Source: Nemertoderma westbladi
Taxonomy: Eukaryota > Xenacoelomorpha > Nemertodermatida > Nemertodermatidae
Reading direction: 5' to 3'
Assembly: GCA_032718475.1 (NCBI GenBank)
Contig: JAUCBJ010004652.1
Coordinates: forward strand, 1 to 26,595
DNA length: 26,595 nt
In this document: positions 9,395-16,454 of the stretch, piece after piece
How positions within the stretch are numbered: position 1 is the first letter of the stretch
Layout: the number at the start of each line of letters is the position of its first letter
Made by a program: the position numbers and the translations under genes
Notes under the pieces: model-generated
The model's database searches: none
The model's input: only the letters and a program-made list of their open reading frames with translations
What the model was told of the DNA's origin: nothing

Positions 9395-9810
9395 CTCCCA
9401 CGGGAAATAATTACTTTCTAGAATAATGGAGATATAACCAATAGAATACTAAGTTAAAAAGAATTTATTACGCGTGAAAAAATAATTTATTACGCGTAAA
9501 AAATCATTTATTACGTGTAAAAAAATCATTTATTACGCGTAAAAAAATCATTTATTACGCGTAAAAAATCATTTATTACGCGTAAAAAAATCATTTATTA
9601 CGCGTAAAAAAATCATTTATTACGCGTAAAAAAATCATTTATTACGCGTAAAAAAAATCATTTATTACACATAAAAAAATCGTTTATTTACACGTAAAAA
9701 AATATTTTTTTACACGTAAAAAATTTATAATTTAAAAAATTTATTATGTGTAAAAAATTGCTTTTTTGATGTGAAAATATTAACGAATAAAAACACCAAA
9801 TGTATGCCAT
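9395..9810 (-). repeat. Right TIR with about 13 ACGCGT-type array units
   Basis: This is the inverted counterpart of the left TIR: an inner block (CTAGAATAATGG...ATAACCAATAGAATAC), then an array of about 13 units of the ~21-22 bp repeat (9466-9750) with ACGCGT cores, decaying to ACACGT and ATGTGT outward. The unique outer end follows (TTTTTGATGTGAAAATATTA to GTATGCCAT). It has about seven fewer units than the left arm, so the arrays change length independently. Confidence 0.85.
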
Positions 9811-10270
9811 AGTATTGTACCATAAAGCTCGGCGTTTGTCATGTGTTGTCTCCAGCTGATGTTTAGGGCTGCCCTTAGTAGTCTTGTGTAGCAACCATCA
9901 ATTCATTGTTCAAGTGATTTAGTCAGTGTCCAGGTCTCACCCCCATATAAAAATACACTTTCCACTGTGGCTCGAAAGAACTTAGTCTTCAGGTGCCTGG
10001 GGAGATCTGATTTCCAGATAGTATCCATTTTTGATAGAGCTGCCCAAGCCTTTGCTTTCCTAACTTCTATGTCCTTTTTGCTACTCTCTATCCATGATCC
10101 TAGGTACTGGAAGTCGTCAACCTTCCTTTGTTGATTATTATCAATGGTTGTCAAGTTTCCATCAACATTAAAAGTTATGAATTCGGTCTTGGAAGCATTT
10201 ATATGTAATCCAACCTCCTTAGCAGCCCTCTCCACTTTATTCAGTAGAAGCTGTGCATCTTCTAGCTTAT
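9811..10270 (-). pseudogene. LINE-1 reverse transcriptase, thumb segment
   Basis: The minus-strand frame runs from the MITE junction at 10270: LEDAQLLLNKVERAAKEVGL, HINASKTEFITFN, DDFQYLGSWIESSKKDIEVR, KAKAWAALSKMDTIWKSDLP, then LFLYGGETWTL-type SVFLYGGETWTLTKSLEQ. An in-frame TGA follows (near 9900), then IDGCYTRLLRAALNISWRQH and ELYGTI up to the nested transposon. LNxxKTE, FxYLGSWI and LYGxExW are standard RT-thumb landmarks of this LINE type. The TGA replaces the usual Arg of LEQRIDG and fits CpG decay of CGA. Confidence 0.85.
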
Positions 10271-10771
10271 GTATTCGAATCGATATACTTTTAGCATTTA
10301 GGACCTAATTATTGTTAACCCTCTTTTTTCTTTATCAGTAAAAGCCGTACCGGTAACAAGATTCATTGTTGCATTCTAAATATAGCAATCAGCCCTATGT
10401 GTAGAAGTTGTTTGTTTCCGTACCGGTAAAGTACCTATCTATATATATGGTGCCCTAACTTCACCATTTGTTACTGTATGCATAACCGGGCATAAACCGG
10501 AGGTTCCCTAATCTGAATGTCGACGTATTGCTGAATTGACTAAAGCTATAAAGCCAAGATGTTAACGGCGATTCCGTTAACTGTTTATCTGTTTATTGAG
10601 ATTATTATTATATTATTATGTATTAACAACCTAATTTCTCTTCAACGAAATCTCCGTGGAATGCAACAATGAATCTTGTTACCGGTACGGCTTTTACTGA
10701 TAAAGAACAAAGAGGGTTAACAATAATTAGGTCCTAAATGCTAAAAGTATATCGATTCGAATACAGCTTAT
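10264..10771. mobile_element. 494 bp MITE with 106 bp TIRs and 7 bp TSD
   Basis: The element at 10271-10764 begins GTATTCGAATCGATATACTT and ends with its reverse complement. The TIRs at 10271-10376 and 10659-10764 match with a single difference in 106 bp. The flanking duplication is AGCTTAT (10264-10270 and 10765-10771); a TG...CA-ended reading would give the 5 bp GCTTA instead. Excision in silico rejoins the LINE-1 reading frame exactly, from FADSIALLSN to KLEDAQLL. There is no coding capacity, so it must have been moved by a transposase encoded elsewhere. ACCGGTA phrases recur in the interior. Confidence 0.9.
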
Positions 10772-11655
10772 TAGAGAGCAGGGCAATGCTATCCGCGAAG
10801 TTGGTGTCTGTGACTGTAGTTGCCGGAATCTACTACTTCTGCGTTCTTGAAGTGTGAATCCCAGATCTTCACCCTTTGTGACCGTCCTCATTGCGTAATC
10901 CAGTACAATTACAAATAGTAATGGTGCTAATGTGTCACCTTGCAGTACGCCAGCCAGGATTGAGAAAAACTCAGTTTCACCATCTAGAGAGAGTACCTGT
11001 GCTTCTGTGTCACAATATAACAATCCAATGCCCGCAACAATTACTTCTGGTATTCCATAAGCTCTTACGATTTCAAGCATTTTACCTCGCATGGATAGAG
11101 TCGAATGCCTTCTTGAAGTCCACACAAGTCATGACTGTGGCGAGATTCTTTGACTTAATTCCTTTAAATCAGTCTCCATAGTGCAAGTATCTGAGCTCTT
11201 GTTGATCTATTTGGTCGAAATCCGTTTTGGCTCTTACGCAGTAGTTTCTCTATGTGAGGCCTAATCCTGTAGAATCATTTTATTGTATATTTTGGCAGCT
11301 ACCATAAGCAGACAGATCCCACGATAGTTTGTTGGTATACCGAAGTCTCCTTTCTTGGGGAGAGGCTTTAGTTGACCTTTAGTCCAAATTGGTAGTGGCT
11401 TTTCCCCTTTTAACATCCAGCTGCAAACATCCTTAATGGTCTGTTTAGCACTCCTGTTTTCCATACCTCCACTGGGATTTCATCTAATCCACTCGCTTTA
11501 TTATTGGACATGCTTTTAATGCTTCTTTGGAGTTCAGCGGGTGTGAAGTCCCCTGTTTCTATAGGTAGTGTCTTGTCATATATTTTCCTTGTAGGGCAGA
11601 CCTCGATGGCTGCCCAAGCAAGTTGCTGAAGTGATTTTTCAACTTCCCCACACAT
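10772..11655 (-). pseudogene. LINE-1 reverse transcriptase, fingers and palm
   Basis: Minus-strand frames in order: DKTLPIETGDFTPAELQRSI and KSMSNNKASGLDEIPVEVWK, then LPIWTKGQLKPLPKKGDFGI with NYRGICL, then NGFRPNRSTRAQILAL, DFKKAFDSI-like DNA near 11090-11130, GKMLEIVRAYGIPEVIVAGI, AGVLQGDTLAPLLFVIV and finally FADSIALLSN. These are the conserved RT blocks of APE-type LINEs. At least three frame changes (near 11440, 11130-11260 and 10830) break the protein. The catalytic FADD is FADS, so the second aspartate is lost as well. Confidence 0.85.
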
Positions 11656-12415
11656 TCTTCAGGACTATTGGCTTTGAGGCACCCCTTTGCACAACTTTTC
11701 CAACCAGACCTCATTTACAGTTTGTCAGGTAAGTCTTGATTGTTGCTGTATGTGAGCAGTTGTAATTGCTTCATTTTTATCCTGTATGTACTTTTCCTGG
11801 CTGATGTTGTAGACCAATTTAAGATCGTCCTTAGCTTTCTCAACCTTGTTAATGTTTTCGGTTGTTGGTTGTTCGGTTTTTACTTTATAGGCTATCTTAA
11901 GATCTTCTTCTCTCTTACAAGTAACCTCAGAGTTTTGCCATGGCACATACTGTTTTCGTTTGGGTTTCTGGGGGATATGCCTCTTAGCTGATTCCTTGTG
12001 GGCTTTTATTATATTCTGGTATATTGAATTGGTGGACTGGTGGGCTTCAAAGCGGATTTGAACTTCTACTGTGTAAGCATCCTTTACTGCATTGTCAGTT
12101 CTGAGTTTCTCCCAGTCATAGTTAATTTGCTTGCTTGTCCTGGGTTTGCTGGTCTTAAACTGAGTCTGATCTCTGCAGTCACAATTCTGTGGCCCGAACC
12201 AATTAGGTTGAACGAGCTGTATGCCTCACAGTTGATCATGCTGTTTCTCCACTTTTTGTTTATAAGGATGTAATCCAGTTGTGCTTTGGTTCTATTAGGG
12301 TATTGAAAGGTCCATAGCTACCCTTACTCTTTTCGAATGTGTTGTTTGTTGGTATCAATTCACATTCTTCCATTAGGTCTAAAAGTAAGTACCCATTGCT
12401 GCTTCTAGTGTCATT
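11656..12415 (-). pseudogene. LINE-1 endonuclease C-terminus and EN-RT linker
   Basis: From high to low coordinates the minus strand reads KKNDTRSSNGYLLLDLMEEC, then ELIPTNNTFEKSKG, then (after a frame change) QLDYILINKKWRNSM, INCEAYSSFNLIGSGHRIVT and AEIRLSLR. These match the end of an APE-like endonuclease (NG..LLDl, LxxTNTxF, qLDYIlinkkw, GSDHR). The catalytic SDHR is GSGHR here. A charged helical linker follows (YVPWQNSEV, REEDLKIAYKVKTEQPTTEN, INKVEKAKDDLKLVYNISQE, ITTAHIQQQSRLT), leading into the RT. All are inactivated by frame changes. Confidence 0.8.
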
Positions 12416-13051
12416 CTTTTTATTAACTCCAGAAAGACCAAAATTTTGACAGTTAACTTTGAAAGTCCTCAGCAAGTCTCTGATCGGATGAGCATAAGCT
12501 CAAAAGATGGTATGCTTGAGCATGTGGATGACTTCTGTTACCTGGGTCATGGATCCAGAAGTCAGGTGAGGACCTTCGAATACGTAAGGGAAAGGCATGG
12601 GCAGCCTTGAATAGGCTTTCCAGGATTTGGAAGTCACCGAGAATTAATCGGAAACTTAAGGTCCGATTATTTAGAGCAGCAGTAGTTCCAGTACTCCTCT
12701 ATGGGAGTCCATGCTGGGCTCTAACTGCTGAGGACACCAAATCTCTGGATGGCACATTCACAAGAATGCTATGCCGGGTTCATTGTGTCAAGTACAATGC
12801 AGACATCTCCAACCAGACACTATATAACATTGGAGGTGTCTCATTGGTTCCCCCAAGTTTGACACTAGAACAAAATCGCTTCCGCTTTGCAGGACATTGC
12901 TTTCGCCATGAGGACCAGCCAGTGCATAATCTTGTACTTTGGCAGCCTCATAGAGTGAATAAGCATGGTGGACAGCCCATGACCTTCTTGAGACGCATCT
13001 TAAAGGACACTGGCCTTGAAGATGCGTATGATCTAGCAAATGTCATGGGTT
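12416..13051 (+). mobile_element. Internal LINE-2 fragment inserted in LINE-1
   Basis: This plus-strand stretch is nearly identical to 17101-17735 of the main LINE-2 copy. It encodes RLSRIWKSPRINRKLKVRLF, RAAVVPVLLYGSPCWALTAE and LTLEQNRFRFAGHCFRHEDQ. It splits LINE-1's endonuclease between GDLNTLRTEDI and NKKNDTRSSNG. It starts inside the RT thumb and stops at ATGTCATGGGT, about 90 bp before the LINE-2 3' end, so the TAG tail is absent. The left border falls in an 11 bp tract, CTTTTTATTAA, shared by LINE-1 and LINE-2, and TTAA is present at both borders. One base near 12545 is missing relative to the other copy. Confidence 0.85.
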
Positions 13052-13700
13052 AATGTCTTCTGTCCTTAATGTATTCAGGTCACCAGCAATAACTTTAACA
13101 TTGTGTTTTGGAATGTCCTTTATAAGTCCAGTCAGATCTTCATAAAACTAGCTCTGAGGCATTGGTTGGACTGTAGCAACATATTACTGTTGTCTTGGGA
13201 TTCCCATCAAATGTTGCGATCATAACCCTGGAATTTATAGATTCGATGTTGTTTAGGGTCTTAAGTGCAAATGGGCTAGCAGAATTCCTACTCCACCAAT
13301 TGATGCATTGGCTGAGTTTCTTACTGCTGAGCTTGTTACTAACATCCATCCATTTCCAATGTCATCCTACTTCATGGCAGTAGTGTCTTCATGACAAATC
13401 CAATGTTCTTGGATGCAGATGATGTCGATGTTATATTCCATTGCCAGAGTGACCACTGACCATGTCACCCTGTTTGCTATGTGCTTTCAGTGTGCGTGCG
13501 TTCATTGTAGCAATCTTAAGTGTCTTTTTACATTTCAACAGGTTGGTTCTTCTTTCTTCTCTCTCTTCTTCTCTGTTCCAGTAGCCAATTGATCGACCCC
13601 AGCCTGGTGTACCACTGAGGGACGCGGTCCTTGTTGACAGGGGCGACGACCGAGCCGGTAGTTATCCTGGAGGGTTCTCATACTCATATCTTTCAGTTGT
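13052..13700 (-). pseudogene. LINE-1 endonuclease, N-terminal part
   Basis: The minus-strand frame opens around 13700 with MSMRTLQDNYRLGRRPCQQG, a basic low-complexity leader, then TNLLKCKKTLKIATMNARTL (the start of the APE endonuclease fold; the usual form is IATxNVRTL). Then come FALKTLNNIESINSRVMIAT, FDGNPKTTVICCYSPTNASE and DIPKHNVKVIAGDLNT, where GDxN is a conserved EN motif. Frame changes occur near 13440 and 13380. Upstream of 13700 the sequence fits a 5' UTR with the 21 bp repeat listed separately. Confidence 0.8.
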
Positions 13701-13753
13701 GATAGTAAACCACTTGTGGTCGCAACTCCTACAAGCTTCTTCGCAGTAGGTCG

Positions 13754-13816
13754 CCGTTGGTTGATTACCTTCCGCCAACCTTGTCAGTTTGTCTAGCCGT
13801 TGGTTGATTACCTTCC
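13754..13816. repeat. 42 bp-period duplication in LINE-1 5' region
   Basis: GCCGTTGGTTGATTACCTTCC occurs near 13754 and again near 13796. It lies upstream of the LINE-1 ORF (minus strand), a place where non-LTR 5' UTRs often carry tandem promoter repeats (known for some LINEs; inference here). Confidence 0.65.
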
Positions 13817-13938
13817 ACCTATTCATGTCCAACATGTAGGCATCCTTTTGTTACACCCTGAACCAAGTGTGCCTCCTGTCTCCTCCCTTAGGTTACCTAA
13901 CACTGGTAGAGGAGCATCCAGTATAGACAGAGTGGGGT

Positions 13939-14034
13939 GTGTATCATCTCGATATTTGTCGATAAGCCGGCACAGCATTCTTAATAATGCAGCTGCAATG
14001 CAGCATGCCGATCCTAGTAGTAGTGTATCATCTC
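13939..14034 (+). mobile_element. Severely 5'-truncated LINE-2 insertion with 12 bp TSD
   Basis: 13951-14022 matches the last ~70 bp of LINE-2 (GATAAGCCGGCACAGCATTC, GCAGCTGCAATGCAGCATGC, CGATCCTAGTAGTA). It is bounded by GTGTATCATCTC at 13939-13950 and 14023-14034, a textbook target-site duplication of a 5'-truncated non-LTR insertion. It fixes the LINE-2 3' end as CCGATCCTAGTAGTA, i.e. a (TAG)n tail. Confidence 0.85.
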
Positions 14035-14110
14035 TATTGCAGATGCATACTCAATCAAGCCTTTGCCCTCAATGGTGCCCCCAATAGTTGATCGGGGAAC
14101 ATAAATGCCC

Positions 14111-14311
14111 TTAAGTTTTAATTGATGCCAGACACTCCGATACCCCCACATGATGAAGAACTAGTTCTAGGTCAAGCAATCGACGACAGAGTGTTTGTCT
14201 ACTTGAAATTATTATGCCATGATTATTTGACAAAATATTTAGTAATTCTGAGTGAGTGTGGCCTTCTTTGTAGTAATGTGTTATATTGTTAATTAAATTA
14301 ATGTCTTCCAT
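14111..14311 (-). pseudogene. Second rve-type transposase, N-terminal HTH relic
   Basis: ATG at 14311 opens MEDINLINNITHYYKEGHTH, then SELLNILSNNHGIIISSRQT and LCRRLLDLELVLHHVGVS. This is the N-terminal helix-turn-helix of another eukaryotic integrase-core transposase family, whose usual pattern is YYxxGxxHxEIxxxLxxxHGIxISxRTLxRxLxxLxLxRR. It differs from the HTH of the nested transposon at 8566-9309. The frame stops after about 66 codons with no DDE core, and no TIRs were found around it. Confidence 0.55.
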
Positions 14312-14347
14312 AGTATATATCCTACCATAATAAATATATAGATACAC

Positions 14348-14853
14348 TGTATGGCCCTTCGCACAGTACGTGAGTTACATGAAATAAATGTACAGTATTG
14401 ACACTTCATGTAGGTTGTGGGCTGGGATATACTTGCTGACATTGTAAATTGACACACATCTAGCCTTGTATAGCAGACTAGAAAGTAAATGCAGGCTTAT
14501 ATCTTATTTAAATTAATATTGAAATTTAAAATATCATGGGGGTAAGAATACACTGAGGGGGGTTAAATTTCACTAAAAAATCACCCAGAGTAAGCCTAGT
14601 TTCACCCCTGGTTAAAATACCATACCCTAGTGAATTCTAACCGGGGGGGTGAATTTTTAGGGGGGTGGTAATTCTCTGCTACACCGGTAGTTGTAAAATA
14701 ATCAGATACTGCATCAGGTATGGGTGGCTACTGACAACAACGGCGGCCTATGAGCTAAGTAGCAAAGGTGAACGGACACTGACACTACTACAGTAGGCCT
14801 GCTACACTCTACTGTTGTACTGTACTGATACTAGCGAATAAAGGGGTTGCTAC
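14348..14853. other. Non-coding stretch with G-rich inverted blocks
   Basis: No gene recognised. GGGGGGTTAAATTTCACTA with CTAAAAAATCACCC (14557-14587) and GGGGGGGTGAATTTTTAGGG (14644-14663) look like partly inverted arms of a small, degraded repeat. Confidence 0.3.
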
Positions 14854-14880
14854 TTGAAGATGGTTGCTAAGCAATCGAAT

Positions 14881-15160
14881 CTCATGTCAACTACACATAT
14901 GCCAACTACACATATGCCAACTACACATATGCCAACTACACACACATGCCAACTACACATATGCCAACTACACACACATGCCAACTACACACACGTGCCA
15001 ACTACATACACGTGCCAACTACACACACGTGCCAACTACACATATGCCAACTACACACATGTGCCAACTACACACACATGCCAACTACACATATGCCAAC
15101 TACACACATGTGCCAACTACACACATGTGCCAACTACACATACATGCCAACTACCAAACC
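14881..15160 (+). repeat. Minisatellite of CCAACTACACA(N)n(A/G)TG units
   Basis: About 17 head-to-tail units of 15-18 bp (CCAACTACACATATG, CCAACTACACACACATG, CCAACTACACACACGTG) vary by the number of CA/TA dinucleotides. All three plus frames are open through it because the unit has no forward stop codon, giving translations rich in Pro-Thr-Thr-His and Gln-Leu-His. These are artefacts, not proteins. Confidence 0.9.
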
Positions 15161-15244
15161 ATCTTCTAAAACTTAACACTACATCAATATCCTTATGTTT
15201 TTTAGAATTACTGTCAACAGAAACTCTCGATTTCCATTATTTTC

Positions 15245-15685
15245 CTATATTAATCCGATACTAAGAACATGACAGTGGAGTTTTATATGGATTACACTGG
15301 TGCCAGCAGAAGCTGGGGACAAGTCGACAACATTGTTGGCCTCTGCCTGCGTCGAATAAAAGGACTCTGGCTCTATAACCAACCGAACTGCTGGTGTAGG
15401 GTGACTACAATGAGATGTGCTACCAGGGAGATGGTACATACAAATATTGCCACAACTGGTGCAAAATCCTTCAGTTGCTGCTTCAGCCCTATCCACAATA
15501 CATCCACAGTCAGTAATCCTGGGAATTAATTTAATGGGATTGCACAAGTAGTTCTGGTTTCCTTTCACCACCTTTCCTTTCAGAGCTTGCACCAGGAGCA
15601 GATGTGTTGCATTTGGTACAAGGAAGATGAGTCTGATATCTCCAGGCACTGCTTTATTACAGGGACAGATACATGGATCCCGAGA
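15245..15685 (-). CDS. Cys-rich coding-like segment, unrecognised
   Basis: The minus-strand frame is open from 15685 (after a TAA) to the TAG at 15245. It reads PCICPCNKAVPGDIRLIFLV, then PNATHLLLVQALKGKV, GNQNYLCNPIKLIPRITDCG, then CIVDRAEAATEGFCTSCGNI and CMYHLPGSTSHC. The CxCPC, CGC and CTSCGNIC clusters suggest metal binding or disulfides. There is no ATG in frame near the start, so if real it is an internal or last exon or a truncated transposon ORF. No family is recognised; upstream (15690-15780) other frames are also open. Confidence 0.35.
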   Translation of the reverse strand, partial: SRDPCICPCNKAVPGDIRLIFLVPNATHLLLVQALKGKVVKGNQNYLCNPIKLIPRITDCGCIVDRAEAATEGFCTSCGNICMYHLPGSTSHCSHPTPAVRLVIEPESFYSTQAEANNVVDLSPASAGTSVIHIKLHCHVLSIGLI

Positions 15686-15935
15686 TTATCACCTATCAAA
15701 AATATATCTAATCCTGAAATACAGTTTGCTTCCATATCTGGAATGAAAAGTTCAAAAAACCAATATTCAAATTTAGATTGATCGAACCATCCACTCTCTG
15801 TATATTCATATTTTTTTCTTTATTATTATTATAGTACATCATAACTGTAGCACACTATAAATATTAAATATAGATATAATTGCACAGGCTTCATTCATAG
15901 AAGCTTTTAACAAATGATAAATATATACACCAATA

Positions 15936-16437
15936 CTAATAGATTGTAGGTACATTTTCGTTGATTTGTGGGAAAAGTGCCTTATTGTACTGATCGGCTA
16001 GATACAATACCATAGGGTTTTGAATGATTGACTCGCTACATTTACTTTCCGATCTTTCGCCGGGCAGTTGGACTACTAGACGGCCATGGATTGTCGCACA
16101 GCCCATTATGTAAATTCGTCTAAAGTTAGCGAGGAAACACTCAAGCTCGTTATTGTTGCAGACAGCCAAGAGTATATTCTCGGCATGGATCAGTTTAGCG
16201 ATGTTCCTGAGTTTGGTTAAAGTACTAGGAAGATACTCCTCCCAGTTGGTGATTCCATCTGACTCTATTATCTGCATAGCCAAAGCATGTACAATGCTAG
16301 CTGTCTGGATCCGAACCCTAGACAATCCGTGGTTATGTCGAATTTTCACTGGCCACATCCCCAAACGGTAGCAGATCACCGAAATGTCATTCCTTATACC
16401 TTCAGGTTCTTTATAGTGGAACAATGTAGAATCGTGG
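15936..16437 (-). pseudogene. Truncated copy of the unrecognised duplicated gene
   Basis: From 16437 to 16079 this is the same sequence (one mismatch in 359 bp) as part of the gene at 18374-19363, encoding YKEPEGIRNDISVICYRLGM, NWEEYLPSTLTKLRNIAKLI and NELECFLANFRRIYIMGCAT. The mismatch changes Gly to Cys (ELEG to ELEC). After the shared part it has its own end, QLPGERSESKCSESIIQNPM and LYLADQYNKALFPQINENVP, to a TAA at 15936. Its upstream part is cut off at 16437-16455 by the LINE-2 copy on the opposite strand, so it has no start. Confidence 0.55.
16079..16437 (-). repeat. 359 bp duplicated segment, copy 1
   Basis: It matches 18598-18956 in the same orientation with one substitution (A/C near 16139) and no indels. 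The borders do not coincide with clear splice sites. It is a recent segmental or exon-internal duplication. Confidence 0.9.
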
Positions 16438-16454
16438 TTCTTTTCGCGTCTATG

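Larger units (their letters stand above)
7119..9810. mobile_element. Nested DNA transposon with long array-containing TIRs (rve/IS3EU-like type)
   Basis: The two ends are inverted copies: ATGGCATACATTTGGTGTTT at the left, with its reverse complement at the right, and about 70 bp near-identical (two differences). The TIRs continue inward through an array of ~21-22 bp units and end in another shared block (left about 7620-7672, right about 9395-9455). The interior carries an accessory-protein gene (plus) and an rve-type transposase gene (minus), both missing their C-terminal halves. The insertion lies inside the coding region of LINE-1, with protein sequence continuing on both sides. A short flanking duplication (AGT, or AGTAT overlapping the end) is ambiguous. 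The superfamily assignment is from memory of family patterns and is not certain. Confidence 0.85.
6849..13860 (-). mobile_element. LINE-1: APE/RT non-LTR retrotransposon, split by later insertions
   Basis: Minus-strand pieces appear in the correct order: endonuclease start near 13545, endonuclease middle at 13052-13400, endonuclease end at 12190-12415, a helical linker near 11725-11946, reverse transcriptase fingers/palm at 10772-11655, thumb at 9813-10270, and the C-terminus at 6862-7118. Removing the insertions leaves roughly 3 kb, the size expected of an RTE-like element with one APE-EN/RT protein. The 3' end is a (TAG)n-type tail (plus-strand ACTACTACTACT at 6851-6862 area). The copy is dead, with several frameshifts, FADS in place of FADD, GSGHR in place of the usual SDHR, and an in-frame TGA. 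The exact 5' boundary is uncertain (about 13700-13860). Confidence 0.85.

Noticed and set aside
14854-15264. 136-, 101- and 76-codon ORFs in three frames
   Set aside because: All are readings of one minisatellite whose unit has no forward stop codon; the translations are pure repeats.
16153-16371. Plus-strand ORF of 72 codons repeated at 18672-18890
   Set aside because: It is the antisense shadow of the duplicated minus-strand gene; the longer minus frame at 18374-19363 explains it.
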